Origin: Paenibacillus phocaeensis
GTDB lineage: Bacteria > Bacillota > Bacilli > Paenibacillales > Paenibacillaceae
Direction of reading: 5' to 3'
NCBI RefSeq assembly: GCF_900021165.1
Contig: NZ_FCOQ01000030.1
Location: 62,001 to 126,000, forward strand
Length of the DNA stretch: 64,000 nucleotides
Shown here: in pieces, positions 27,144-36,016 of the stretch
How positions within the stretch are numbered: the stretch's first letter is position 1
Layout of the letters: each line of letters begins with the position of its first letter
Program-made: the position numbers and the translations under genes
Notes under the pieces: model-generated
Seen by the model: the letters and a program-made list of their open reading frames with translations, nothing else
Databases searched by the model: none
What the model was told of the DNA's origin: nothing

Positions 27144-28892
27144 TCACGCTTTAAATTTGGCTACCAAACTCTGCAGTTCTTCCGCCATGCCTGCCAACGT
27201 GGCCGCGGAGGACGTAATCTCTTCCATCGACGCCAATTGCTCTTCGGAAGCCGCCGCCATACTTTGGGAGTTTCCTGCGGTTTGATCGGAGATCAGCGCC
27301 ACGGCTTCGATCATGGCCACCATGTTCTGGGAAGAAGCGCTAACTTCCTGCACAACGGCGGAAACCTCCTGGGACTGGGACGAGACTTCGCCGATCATGC
27401 GGGTGATGATCCTGAAGCTGTCTCCGGTTTCCCGGGTTTGCCGCAACCCTTCGTCAACGGCGCGAGTTCCCTCCAGGATGGCCGTCACCGCGCCTTGAGT
27501 TTCATTTTGAATGTCCTGAATCATCAAGCGGATCTTATCGGCGGCTGCGGAGGATTGTCCCGCCAATTTCCGAACTTCGTTGGCCACGACGGCGAAGCCT
27601 TGGCCGTCTTCCCCGGCTCTGGCCGCCTCGATCGCCGCATTTAAGGCCAGCAAATTGGTTTGATTAGCGATCTCCGTAATCAGAGAGATCACTTCCCCGA
27701 TCTCGCCGGATTTCGCCCCTAACGAGTGGATCGCCTGGGCCGTCGCTTCAACCCGCTCCTGCACCACGCTCATTTGTTCTTCCGTTTGCTTCACCACTTC
27801 ATGGCCCTTTACGGTTTCCTCATTGGCGCTGACGGCCGCTTCGGCAACCGCCTGAATCGAATAAGCCACCTGCTCCATGCCTTTGGAAATTTCGCTGACG
27901 ACCTCATTGGCATCGTTCGCGGTTTTGACTTGTTGCTCCGCTCCCACCGCCACTTCCTGGGCGGATTGCGCGATTTGTTCGGTGGCTTTGGACGTTTGTT
28001 GCGCACTTGCGTTCAATTCTTCGGATGAAGTGGCCACCTGCTCGGAGCTGCCTGACACATGACGAATCAACTCTCTCAGGTTGCCGGTCATTATGTTAAA
28101 GCCTTCCGCCAATCTCCCCACTTCGTCTTTATTTTTGACGGCCACCGGTTCCATCGTCAAATCGCCGCCGGCCACTTTTTCCACTTGTCGAACTATCACG
28201 GAGATCGGCCTCACGATCGAATTGACGAACAGCCATGCGGCGATTGCGCCGATTGCCAAAGAGATCGCCAGAGTCAGGACGAGAATGCGCAGCACCTCGT
28301 TTGCCCCTTGGTTAAATTCGCTCTTATAAGCCCCCGAACCTATAATCCACCCCCAGTTTTCGTCCATTTCCACATAAGAAATTTTAGTCTCGTCTTCACC
28401 GGAGATCGGATTGTTCCAAATATAAGTGTAGAAACCTCCCCCGGCCGTGCCGAGTCCGATGATCGTCTTGCCCATTTCCACGCCGTCTTCGGTCACGATC
28501 GTATTCATGTCCGCGCCCTCGTTGGCGGGATTCATAACGGAGATGCCGCTTTTGTCGACCGCATATAAATATCCGCTTTGGCCAACCACGTATTTGGGGT
28601 TAATCGGCCGTTTATTATCCGAGCCCTTGGGTCCGAGAATCTCCTCACGGAACATATCCTGCGCTTGCTCAAGCGTTAAATGACCTGCTTCCACTTCTTT
28701 GTTCAAATTGTTGATCATGGCGATTGCCAGGCGAACGCTGCTCTTCAACTGGGCCTGGCCCGAGGCATCCAGTTGTTGCTTGGAAGTGTTATACGCCAGG
28801 TAGCCAAGCAGAAGCGAAGGGACAGCCAGAAGCAACAGACATAGCAAAAGAAACTTGGGACGTAAGGCGTTAAAGCGGAATGTTTTCATCAT
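27144..28892 (-). CDS. Methyl-accepting chemotaxis protein with Cache sensor
   Basis: A 582-residue chemoreceptor. Helix at about 12-30; an extracellular Cache-type sensor ([36 protein letters not shown]); a second helix near 190-212; HAMP; and a long cytoplasmic coiled coil with the signalling tip [20 protein letters not shown] that binds CheA/CheW. It signals through CheA to the flagellar motor; the ligand, probably a small organic acid given the Cache type, is not certain. A sigma-D-like promoter may lie upstream. Confidence 0.95.
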   Translation of the reverse strand: MMKTFRFNALRPKFLLLCLLLLAVPSLLLGYLAYNTSKQQLDASGQAQLKSSVRLAIAMINNLNKEVEAGHLTLEQAQDMFREEILGPKGSDNKRPINPKYVVGQSGYLYAVDKSGISVMNPANEGADMNTIVTEDGVEMGKTIIGLGTAGGGFYTYIWNNPISGEDETKISYVEMDENWGWIIGSGAYKSEFNQGANEVLRILVLTLAISLAIGAIAAWLFVNSIVRPISVIVRQVEKVAGGDLTMEPVAVKNKDEVGRLAEGFNIMTGNLRELIRHVSGSSEQVATSSEELNASAQQTSKATEQIAQSAQEVAVGAEQQVKTANDANEVVSEISKGMEQVAYSIQAVAEAAVSANEETVKGHEVVKQTEEQMSVVQERVEATAQAIHSLGAKSGEIGEVISLITEIANQTNLLALNAAIEAARAGEDGQGFAVVANEVRKLAGQSSAAADKIRLMIQDIQNETQGAVTAILEGTRAVDEGLRQTRETGDSFRIITRMIGEVSSQSQEVSAVVQEVSASSQNMVAMIEAVALISDQTAGNSQSMAAASEEQLASMEEITSSAATLAGMAEELQSLVAKFKA

Positions 28893-28934
28893 AAGCGGTA
28901 TCTCCTCTGGTTATATTTCGGCATTATAATACAT

Positions 28935-28962
28935 ATTTCGACAAAACCTCGTTCAAAATTTA
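28935..28962 (-). promoter_or_regulatory. Possible sigma-D (motility) promoter of the chemoreceptor
   Basis: On the minus strand TAAA (28962-28959) is followed 16 bp later by GTCGAAAT (28942-28935), six of eight matches to the Bacillus sigma-D -10 GCCGATAT, with spacing one longer than the usual 15. A TATAAT also lies just downstream, so sigma-A use is possible. Confidence 0.35.
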
Positions 28963-29062
28963 GATAATTTAAAATTTAAACAAGAAGATGCCGCCGAGCC
29001 GTACCGCAGTGCCTTCGCCAAAGTCCAAAATCCCCTGAATATCCGGACTTTCAAATCCAGCG

Positions 29063-29734
29063 TTATTTTTTCGCCAACCCTTTCCCGACCCCATACAATA
29101 CCACCCCAATGATGATGAACCCGTAAACGGGAATCTCAAGAGGAGCGCCAAAGGAAGGCATGAAATAAAGGCCTGCCAGAAATAAACCAAAGGTGCCTCC
29201 GCTGATCAGAAACAACATCGCAAATTCTAATCTTCTGTTGCCCGTTCGAAAAGCGGACCAACGAAGATACCGCAATATTGCGGCACAAAACAGGTAAACC
29301 ACAAGAACAGAGCCGGCGGCACCCACCGCTAAACTCCCCAAGTACATACGATAAACGGTATTTCCCATACCGAACCCATAGCTGAAAATCGTCCCTAGCA
29401 GTCCTGTAGTAAAAGAAAAGAACCCCAGAAAAATCGCACCGGTCATGGCGATTAGCTTTATCATTTCTTTAGGCAAAGCTGTGGGGAGCTCGCCGGCAAT
29501 TTCCTGGGCGTACGCCTTCGGGTCGTCTCCAAACACCTCTTCGGCAGTACGGCCTTCCCCTTGAGCTTCCAGGAGGTGATCAAGCACCTCCATTAAAATC
29601 TCTTCCGTTTCCTGCTCTGATTTATGAAAGCTCGTTCGGATGTAAATCAGCAAGCCGGAATAGTACTTTTCATTTTCCTTGTTCAGCAGCTCCCGTTTTC
29701 TATTGTTCTCTTGGATCAATTCTTGAATAAGCAT
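29063..29734 (-). CDS. DUF1129/DUF1700-like membrane protein, PadR partner
   Basis: A 223-residue protein: an N-terminal helical soluble part (1-95) with ILMEVLDHLLEAQGEGRTAEEVFGDDPKAYAQEIAGELP, the signature of proteins encoded beside PadR regulators, then about four membrane helices (110-220). The ATG at 29734 shares one base with the PadR stop (TGATG), so translation is coupled. Function is not established; in related loci such proteins work in membrane-stress or exporter regulation. The frame is open further upstream but lies inside the padR-like gene. Confidence 0.85.
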   Translation of the reverse strand: MLIQELIQENNRKRELLNKENEKYYSGLLIYIRTSFHKSEQETEEILMEVLDHLLEAQGEGRTAEEVFGDDPKAYAQEIAGELPTALPKEMIKLIAMTGAIFLGFFSFTTGLLGTIFSYGFGMGNTVYRMYLGSLAVGAAGSVLVVYLFCAAILRYLRWSAFRTGNRRLEFAMLFLISGGTFGLFLAGLYFMPSFGAPLEIPVYGFIIIGVVLYGVGKGLAKK

Positions 29735-30063
29735 CACACTCCGCCTCCCTTTTGCAGCAATTCGTCCACCGGATCCCTCAGGCTCTCCCAGTGCTTCTTG
29801 AATTCTTCCAAGGCTTCCTTCCCTCTCTCGGTGAGGGTGTAATATTTCCGGTTCGGGCCACTTGGCGATTTCTTCATTTCCCCGACAATCCACTTCTCCT
29901 TCTGAAGCCGGAGCAAAATCGGATAAATCGAACCTTCGCTTACTTCAATGCGCATCGCATGCAGCTTCATGGTAAGTTCATAACCGTAAATCGTTTCCTT
30001 GGAGATCACGGCGAGAATACAACCTTCCAGAATTCCTTTTAATAACTGGCTTCGCACCGACAA
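29734..30063 (-). CDS. PadR family transcriptional regulator
   Basis: A 109-residue winged-helix repressor: SVRSQLLKGILEGCILAVI at the start, ETIYGYELTMKLHAMRIEVSEGSIYPILLRLQ for the DNA-binding part, then KYYTLTERGKEAL in the wing and a C-terminal dimerisation helix. Start taken at TTG 30063, five to six bases after AGGTGG; this gives the usual family N-terminus. The GTG at 30057 is an alternative. It heads a two-gene operon and has two matching palindromes upstream, so it probably represses itself. Confidence 0.9.
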   Translation of the reverse strand: MSVRSQLLKGILEGCILAVISKETIYGYELTMKLHAMRIEVSEGSIYPILLRLQKEKWIVGEMKKSPSGPNRKYYTLTERGKEALEEFKKHWESLRDPVDELLQKGGGV

Positions 30064-30091
30064 TAAGACCACCTGCTCCCCTTCGATCACC

Positions 30092-30149
30092 ACTATCTTG
30101 CATAACAATATAGATGCCATCTATAAAGCTATCTTGCATTGCAAAATAG
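30092..30149. promoter_or_regulatory. Two tandem PadR-type operators
   Basis: CTATCTTGCAT begins two palindromes, at 30092-30112 and 30129-30149. The second is nearly perfect (CTATCTTGCAT with TGCAAAATAG); the first is less symmetric. Their starts are 37 bp apart. They lie 30-85 bp upstream of the padR-like gene on an A/T-rich promoter region, as expected for autoregulation. Confidence 0.7.
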
Positions 30150-30327
30150 CTTGTGTTTACTTTATCAAAATGCGGGGGGTATTTCAAGAGCGATCCTTCG
30201 TACATGGAGGAGTGTAGATAGAAGCCGGTGTTAGGGAAAAGCGGCGTGTAAAATACGGAACAAGATATGCCGTTAATAGAGATATAGGTTTTTTATTTTC
30301 GCGGCAGGATGTATAGGGAGGTATAAC

Positions 30328-31245
30328 ATGAAAATCGAAAGTCAGGTTATCCCATCGCTTCCAAGACTCTACACGCAACAACGGGATAGCAACTCAATGG
30401 ACCCTCAAGCCAAACTGGAAACCGGTCCCGCCCTTCCGGGACACGACAGCGTGGAGATCAGCGAGGCGGGCAAGCGACTGGCCGCCGGGATCACCGATCG
30501 GCAATTGCCTGTAGGCGCGGTCAAACATCATTCGATCCGGCCGATGTTCACTTCCGAAATCGATGCTTCCTTGGAGCAATTGCTCACCGGACAACCGCCT
30601 GAAGTGGAAGAAGCGGTCAATTACTTGATCAGCTCCAACTTTGTCCCAGACGGCTCCGTCTCGGACGAAAGCCAACGGGCCGCGCTGCTGGAGAGCGGGC
30701 TGTCCCAGGCGAAATTCATTGCGGACAATTACATGACGGAAGATGAAGCGAAGCGGTTTCTGTCTACCATGGACATGATCGCGGCGTACGCGAAAACCAG
30801 AACGGTCGATCCGGAGACCGGACAAGCCCGCTATATCGAACTCCATCGCAAACCGGAGGGCGCTCCCGATGATTATGTCGATATCGATCACTTAATGAAG
30901 AAGCATGATCCGGAATCCGCGCGCGAAGTGGCCGAGAGCCTTCAAGATGCCGTAAACGGCGGCAGCGGCGCAGGCTTTGCACAAATCTTGCGGGATTTTA
31001 ATCAAAAGCTGGCGCAAAATCCGAAATGGCTGGAAGAATACCGCGCCGAAATCGACCAGGCGGATGCCGTCTTGAAAAACACGAAAATCGACAACCGGTT
31101 TGAAGGAGCCGACACCTCGGATATGGCTGCGTTCTTACGGGATATGAACGATCAAATTCAAAACTTATCCTTTGATAACAAGGACTTCTTAACCCGAAAT
31201 ATCGAATATTTCGCGCTTGTTCTTGGTGGAAAATCGTTCCGATGA
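30328..31245 (+). CDS. Conserved-looking protein of unknown function
   Basis: A 305-residue soluble protein, not recognised. It has a GGGAGG site seven bases before the ATG and no signal peptide or membrane helix. Residues 38-50 (HDSVEISEAGKRL) resemble the segment seen near the start of FlgM-type and other flagella-related Bacillus proteins, but this is weak. The rest is mostly helical and acidic, with a well-conserved-looking segment ISSNFVPDGSVSDESQRAAL and LLESGLSQAKFIADNYM. It is monocistronic, ended by a strong hairpin. Its neighbour is a chemoreceptor three genes away; no function is assigned. Confidence 0.75.
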   Translation: MKIESQVIPSLPRLYTQQRDSNSMDPQAKLETGPALPGHDSVEISEAGKRLAAGITDRQLPVGAVKHHSIRPMFTSEIDASLEQLLTGQPPEVEEAVNYLISSNFVPDGSVSDESQRAALLESGLSQAKFIADNYMTEDEAKRFLSTMDMIAAYAKTRTVDPETGQARYIELHRKPEGAPDDYVDIDHLMKKHDPESAREVAESLQDAVNGGSGAGFAQILRDFNQKLAQNPKWLEEYRAEIDQADAVLKNTKIDNRFEGADTSDMAAFLRDMNDQIQNLSFDNKDFLTRNIEYFALVLGGKSFR

Positions 31246-31251
31246 ATCCGA

Positions 31252-31293
31252 AACTGGCCCATCCAGAGATTATAGTCCCTGGATGGGCCAGTT
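31252..31293. terminator. Strong bidirectional terminator
   Basis: A perfect 15-bp inverted repeat (AACTGGCCCATCCAG and its complement) in the 120-bp gap between convergent genes, followed on the plus strand by TTTTCTGTT and on the minus strand by TTTCGG. Confidence 0.88.
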
Positions 31294-31365
31294 TTCTGTT
31301 ACCTATTCGTGGAACTGGTATGATGGGAGATGCAGGCAAAAAATCAGGATATTTCATCCCGCATC

Positions 31366-33168
31366 TCAGGAGCTTTTGGCACAGAGCTGTTCCTCTTTGG
31401 CTTTCGCGACAGCCGCATCGCGATCGTTCACTTGCAGCTTGAGATAAATCGATGAAATATAATTGCGGACCGTCCCTTCCGACAGGTGCAGCCTCTCGGC
31501 AATCGCCTTGTTCCGGATCCCTTCCGTCAGGCACTGAAGAATATCCTGTTCTCTCTCGGTTAAACCGTAAGGATTGGCCACGTTGTTCTCCGGCTGCTGA
31601 AAAAGCTGCTGCGCGACATGCGGCGAGATCATCGTGCCCCCGCTATACACGAGTCTGATCGTCGCCGCGAGTTCCTTCGGATGCACCGACTTCAACAGGT
31701 ACCCCTCCGCCCCCAGGCGCAGCGACTCTGCCGCAACGTCGACCTCATCCAACGTGGTCATCATGATGACGCGGACCTCCGGCCATTTCTCCTTCACCAG
31801 CCTGGTGGCATGAAGGCCGTTCATTTCCGGCATGTGGATGTCCATCAAGATGAGATCCGGCAGTTCCCGCTCGCAGGCCTCCATCGCCTGCCTCCCGTCA
31901 CCGGCCACGCGAACCTGCATATCCTTTTCTTCGCCAAGCAGCAGTCTCAGACTTTCGAGCACCAGCAGTTGGTCGTCTACGATAAGCACCCGGATGCGAT
32001 CGGTCCCCTCATGGGCCCGGTTAGGTATGGCGCAGGTGACGAGGGTTCCTTGTTCTTCATGGGAGTGAATATACAGATTCCCTTGCAGGGCGGACAGACG
32101 ATCACGCATCGCGTTCAGGCCGAACCCATATTGAAGCTTCGAGCTTCCCGCACCGTTATCCTGGATTTGCAGCATGAGCGAAGCCGCATCGTATTGAAGC
32201 GTTACTTCAATCCGGCTGGCGCGACCGTGTCGGCTGGCATTGGTCAGAGACTCCTGAAGGCAGCGGTACAGCACGAGCTTGGCTTGCTTCATGACCGGGT
32301 AAGGCTGACCCATCGTCCGAAAAAACACGCGAATCCCCGTACTCGTTTTGAATTCTTCAATCATTTGCATCAGCGCCTGATCCAGCGAAACCGATTCCTC
32401 CACAGGGTCCATGCGATGGACTTGGCGCCTGATCTCATCCAGCCCGTTTCTGGCCAAGCTCAGCAATGCGCCAAGCTTCTCTTCCCCTTCCGGCGAACCG
32501 ATTTGGGACCGCAGCGCTTCCATGCCCAGAATTAATGAAGTATAGCTATGCCCGATCGTATCGTGCAGTTCTCGGGCCAAACGGTAGCGTTCCTCGAGCA
32601 GCGTCATCTTTTCGATCTGGGACGAATATTGCTCCAGGATCATGTACTGCTCTTTCACAACGGCAAGTTTGTTGCTGATGTTGTTAATGGCGACCGCCCC
32701 TTTTTGCAGAGCAAAACCGACACCATAAAGCACCAGCGCGTCCGCTACGCTCTGCCCCCAGAAGGGGCGCTGTGACGCAAGCGGACTGCCGGGTGCCGTC
32801 GCACTTATTACAAAGATGCCTACAGCTAACGGTAATGCCAAAGCATGGCCTCTCCCGCGGGTGTAAAACCCGAGTATAAGAAGGACGGGGAGGAACAATC
32901 GAAGCAAACCGAAGTTGTAAGCCAGCAGGATCGAAGTTCCTCCAGCCAGGATCAGTACGGCCGTAAGATAAAGCGGAAATTTGTAATGAACCAGAATGAA
33001 TGGGAATAAATAACTGGCCAGGAGTACCGGCAACACGAATCCCAACGGAAAATCGGGCTGATCTTGATACATAAAGATCAAAACCGCGGTGACCCAAACG
33101 CCGTGAATACACAGCATGACCCAATCCGGCCATGACCATTTCCCGCCGATATTAAAACGTTCCAACAT
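31366..33168 (-). CDS. Fused histidine kinase and NarL-type response regulator
   Basis: A single 600-residue frame holds a whole NarX/DesK/LiaS-type kinase and a whole NarL/LiaR-type regulator. Residues 12-165 form about five membrane helices; HisKA_3 carries H202 in ARELHDTIGHS; HATPase has IQDNGAG (335-341) and FGLNAMRDR. A ten-residue linker (about 382-392) leads to the receiver (VDDQ at 397-400, phosphoacceptor D443 in LMDIHMPEM, K493) and a LuxR-type helix-turn-helix (535-590). These are usually two genes overlapping by a few bases. It is divergent from a BcrAB-like ABC exporter and a DUF4097 lipoprotein, its likely targets, with repeats between. A sequencing frameshift cannot be excluded. 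Confidence 0.88.
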   Translation of the reverse strand: MLERFNIGGKWSWPDWVMLCIHGVWVTAVLIFMYQDQPDFPLGFVLPVLLASYLFPFILVHYKFPLYLTAVLILAGGTSILLAYNFGLLRLFLPVLLILGFYTRGRGHALALPLAVGIFVISATAPGSPLASQRPFWGQSVADALVLYGVGFALQKGAVAINNISNKLAVVKEQYMILEQYSSQIEKMTLLEERYRLARELHDTIGHSYTSLILGMEALRSQIGSPEGEEKLGALLSLARNGLDEIRRQVHRMDPVEESVSLDQALMQMIEEFKTSTGIRVFFRTMGQPYPVMKQAKLVLYRCLQESLTNASRHGRASRIEVTLQYDAASLMLQIQDNGAGSSKLQYGFGLNAMRDRLSALQGNLYIHSHEEQGTLVTCAIPNRAHEGTDRIRVLIVDDQLLVLESLRLLLGEEKDMQVRVAGDGRQAMEACERELPDLILMDIHMPEMNGLHATRLVKEKWPEVRVIMMTTLDEVDVAAESLRLGAEGYLLKSVHPKELAATIRLVYSGGTMISPHVAQQLFQQPENNVANPYGLTEREQDILQCLTEGIRNKAIAERLHLSEGTVRNYISSIYLKLQVNDRDAAVAKAKEEQLCAKSS

Positions 33169-33223
33169 ACATACATTCCCCTGTCCTGATCGAATAAACC
33201 TTTCCCTATAGCGCTTTTCGCAT

Positions 33224-33272
33224 TGTCACGAAAGGTAGTGACAGTTTGTAACTGGTTCATATGACAGTCTGT
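33224..33272. promoter_or_regulatory. Candidate response-regulator binding repeats
   Basis: In the divergent region, TGACAGTTTGT (33239-33249) and TGACAGTCTGT (33262-33272) are direct repeats 23 bp apart, and TGTCAC at 33224-33229 forms an inverted pair with GTGACA at 33238-33243. NarL-family regulators bind such half-sites, so the fused regulator is the obvious candidate. Confidence 0.5.
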
Positions 33273-33351
33273 TCGGTAGGATGACCATGTTACGCGACTA
33301 ACATTGAATTATAGCCTATTCCATACGTGAAAACAAAAGGAGTGTGCGGAA

Positions 33352-34266
33352 GTGACCGTATTGCAAATCGATCAGCTCAGCAAAAAAATCGGTAGGAAAA
33401 CGATCGTTGATGGCCTCACCTTAACTCTGAACAAAGGGGAAATTCTCGGGCTGCTCGGTCCGAACGGCGCCGGCAAAACCACAACGATTCGTATGATCGT
33501 CGGCCTGATGAGCAGGACCTCGGGAAGGATCGTCATTAATGGCGTCGATACGAAAACCGATCATGCGAAGGCGATGAACAGCATCGGGGTGATTGTTGAA
33601 AATCCCGATCTCTACAAGTATTTATCGGGATATGACAACCTGGTTCATTTTGCGAGAATGAGCCAAGGCGTAACCGAACAACGAATTAAAGAGATCGTCA
33701 CCCTGGTTGGCTTGGAACACAGCATTCATGACAAAGTGGGGACTTATTCCCTCGGTATGCGTCAGCGTTTGGGCCTAGGAATCGCTCTTATTCACAAACC
33801 CTCTCTACTCCTGCTGGACGAACCTACAAATGGTCTGGATCCGGCGGGCATCCGCGAGCTTAGGGCGCATCTGATCCACTTGGCCCGTCAGGAAGGAGTG
33901 GGCATTATGATATCCAGCCACCTGATGTCGGAGATGGAGATGATGTGCGACCGCGTGGCGGTGCTGCAGCAGGGCAAATTAATCGGCATCCGCGACTTGT
34001 CCGCATTGGCGCAAACGGACGAACTTCAAGTCCGATTTGAAGTGGACCGGCCCGAGGCGGCTGTCCAACTTCTACAAAGCTTGACCGCGGGTCTGGAGAT
34101 TTTAAGAGACAACGATCATATCGTCCTACAAATCGCGAAAGCTAGAATACCCGAGCTGACCCAGAAACTGATGGCGGCCGGTATCCAAATCTATGGCGTC
34201 CATACGCTCAAACCCTCTTTGGAGGATACGTTTCTGGAAATGACGGAAGGAGACAAGGCCAGATGA
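33352..34266 (+). CDS. ABC transporter ATP-binding protein, BcrA-like
   Basis: A 304-residue ATPase with Walker A GPNGAGKTT (about 39-47), Q-loop, signature YSLGMRQR, Walker B LLLDEPTNGLDP and the H-loop SSHLMSEME. The C-terminal extension of ~90 residues is typical of the bacitracin-type (BcrA/DrrA) exporters. GTG start with AAAGGAG nine bases upstream. It overlaps the permease gene by 4 bp (ATGA), giving a coupled ATPase-permease pair that likely exports or protects against a cell-envelope antibiotic or peptide. Confidence 0.93.
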   Translation: MTVLQIDQLSKKIGRKTIVDGLTLTLNKGEILGLLGPNGAGKTTTIRMIVGLMSRTSGRIVINGVDTKTDHAKAMNSIGVIVENPDLYKYLSGYDNLVHFARMSQGVTEQRIKEIVTLVGLEHSIHDKVGTYSLGMRQRLGLGIALIHKPSLLLLDEPTNGLDPAGIRELRAHLIHLARQEGVGIMISSHLMSEMEMMCDRVAVLQQGKLIGIRDLSALAQTDELQVRFEVDRPEAAVQLLQSLTAGLEILRDNDHIVLQIAKARIPELTQKLMAAGIQIYGVHTLKPSLEDTFLEMTEGDKAR

Positions 34267-35198
34267 TCAACCTGATTCGCAATGAAAATATGAAGATTTA
34301 CAAAAGAAAGCGCAACTGGATTTTAATCGGCATCGTCGTTTTGTTCACCCTTATTCAGTTTGTGAATTTGAAGTCTTCCGGCAGCGCCGTTGTCGAAGAG
34401 GATTGGCGCAGCCAACTTGAACAGGAAATCGCCTTTCTCAAGCTTGAGATGAACGAGCCGGACGCGTTACCCATTGAACTCAAGCAGGCGCAAAAAAACA
34501 TCCTGCTTAACCAGTATCATCTGGATACGGATCTGCCCCCTTCAATAAACACCTGGAGTTTTGCCGTAGACCAGGCAGGAAATCTGATGATCGCCGTTTC
34601 GTTCATTTCCGTCATTATTGCCGGAGAAATTGTGGCCGCCGAATTCATCAGCGGTACCATCAAGCTGTTGCTGACGCGATCCGCGAGTAGGACCAAAATT
34701 TATTTCTCCAAGTACATGGCCTGCCTTCTTTTCGGGCTTGCTCTATTGTCAATCGGAGCGGTGATTTCCGTAGTTCTTGGAGGCGTGGTTTTAGGTTTTC
34801 AAGGATTGGGTAGTCCATACCACTACGTTCAGAACGGCGTTGTGGAACAAACCACGATTATTCAGGCCTTATTCGAAGCCTACTTACTGCAAATCCCGTT
34901 TCTGCTGCTGACGGTTACTTTAGCGTTTATGATTTCTGCGGCATTCAAGAGCTCAACCTTCTCCATCGTCATCTCCCTGCTTATGACCGTGGCGGGATTT
35001 GTTATCGCAACGGCGATGAACGGTTGGGGATGGACCAAATATTTCGTTTTTTCGCATACGAATCTCACCCAATATGTTTTTGACGATCCCTCCGTCACGG
35101 GCATGTCCTTCGGGTTTTCGGCCGTGTTTATTCTGCTTCATCTAATCGTGATGCATTTGGTCTCCTATCCTGCTTTTGTCAAACGTGATGTGGCTTAA
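34263..35198 (+). CDS. ABC transporter permease, BcrB/ABC-2 like
   Basis: A 311-residue membrane protein with six helices: the first (residues 17-34) is followed by a ~75-residue extracellular loop, the others start near residue 105 (MIAVSFISVIIAGEIVAAEF). The segment GEIVAAEFISGTIKLLLTRSASRTKIYFSKY is characteristic of ABC-2 permeases of the bacitracin/lantibiotic type. The ATG overlaps the ATPase stop. It forms a transporter with that ATPase; the substrate is not known. Confidence 0.9.
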   Translation: MINLIRNENMKIYKRKRNWILIGIVVLFTLIQFVNLKSSGSAVVEEDWRSQLEQEIAFLKLEMNEPDALPIELKQAQKNILLNQYHLDTDLPPSINTWSFAVDQAGNLMIAVSFISVIIAGEIVAAEFISGTIKLLLTRSASRTKIYFSKYMACLLFGLALLSIGAVISVVLGGVVLGFQGLGSPYHYVQNGVVEQTTIIQALFEAYLLQIPFLLLTVTLAFMISAAFKSSTFSIVISLLMTVAGFVIATAMNGWGWTKYFVFSHTNLTQYVFDDPSVTGMSFGFSAVFILLHLIVMHLVSYPAFVKRDVA

Positions 35199-35240
35199 AC
35201 GCGAAATTGGCCCAAATCAATCTTTAACTTGGAGGTTAAT

Positions 35241-35954
35241 ATGAAATACACTCAATACTTGCTCCTAATCGCCGCTTTGTTTCTGCTATCCGCCTGTCAA
35301 TCGGAGACGGAAACGAAGACCGAAAGCCAAGCATTGCAATTGAACGCGGCCTCGCTGAAATCGCTCGTCATCGACCATCGAAACGGCGATATAGAAGTTA
35401 TTGGTGATGCAAGGAGCGAAACGATTCAGGTTGCCGCCGAAATCAGCCATTCCGGAAATATCGATCCGAACAAGCTCCAGCTGGGGCTCGAAGAGAGCGA
35501 TGGCCAAGCTCGGTTGAAGGCCTTTTTCAAAGGACAGTTTTTAGCCAGCGGAAAGGGAACGGTGAACCTGAGAATCACGCTTCCTGCTGCGTTATCGGTT
35601 CAAATCCTCTCGCATCAGGACGGAGCCATCCGCATTTCCGACCTCGCCTCCGCGGTCAGCATCGATAATGTCAACGGAAAGATCGATATTAAGAACATTG
35701 GAGAAGAGATCCATATCCATAACCGCGACGGGAACATCGATGTACAAAACGCGGCGGCCGACCTATATGTTACCAATGTGAACGGCGCAATAACCGCAGA
35801 ACGGATCGGCGGCTCCGCGATCATCGACGTGGGAGACGGCAAACTCGACATTGACCAGGTTGACGGCGATGTGACCGTCAAGCAATCCGGCAATGGGGAG
35901 GTCCAAGTCGGCCATGTGAAAGGGAGCGTGAACCCGGGTATCCCAGACTTTTAG
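35241..35954 (+). CDS. DUF4097-type lipoprotein
   Basis: About 237 residues. A lipoprotein signal ends in LLSAC (lipid-modified cysteine near residue 18), followed by a repetitive beta-helix-like domain of the DUF4097 type, with recurring motifs such as IDHRNGDIEV, IDNVNGKIDIKNIG, IHNRDGNIDVQNAA and VTNVNGAITAERIGG. The ATG at 35241 has GGAGG seven bases upstream. It sits 42 bp behind the ABC permease and is probably co-transcribed. DUF4097 proteins often accompany Lia/Bce-like envelope-stress systems; here the cell-surface location suggests a sensing or scaffold role. Confidence 0.88.
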   Translation: MKYTQYLLLIAALFLLSACQSETETKTESQALQLNAASLKSLVIDHRNGDIEVIGDARSETIQVAAEISHSGNIDPNKLQLGLEESDGQARLKAFFKGQFLASGKGTVNLRITLPAALSVQILSHQDGAIRISDLASAVSIDNVNGKIDIKNIGEEIHIHNRDGNIDVQNAAADLYVTNVNGAITAERIGGSAIIDVGDGKLDIDQVDGDVTVKQSGNGEVQVGHVKGSVNPGIPDF

Positions 35955-35960
35955 AGCAAA

Positions 35961-35993
35961 AAGCCGCAGCGCCCTTAACGGGAACTGCGGCTT
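35961..35993 (+). terminator. Intrinsic terminator of the ABC/lipoprotein operon
   Basis: AAGCCGCAG pairs with CTGCGGCTT, with an inner CCC/GGG, followed by CTTATTC. It lies six bases after the lipoprotein stop; the minus-strand GntR gene ends 23 bp further on, and a T-rich run (TTTTTGCTC) makes it potentially bidirectional. Confidence 0.85.
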
Positions 35994-36016
35994 CTTATTC
36001 ACAAAAGAGCATATTT

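Noticed and set aside
31995-32035. A separate start codon for the response regulator part of the fusion (ATGA-like overlap)
   Set aside because: ATGAG at the junction is out of frame with the regulator, and the kinase frame has no stop there, so a normal overlapping pair is not encoded as the sequence stands.
31618-32535. Plus-strand frame of 305 codons opposite the kinase-regulator fusion
   Set aside because: Histidine- and arginine-rich composition of an antisense frame; no ribosome site.
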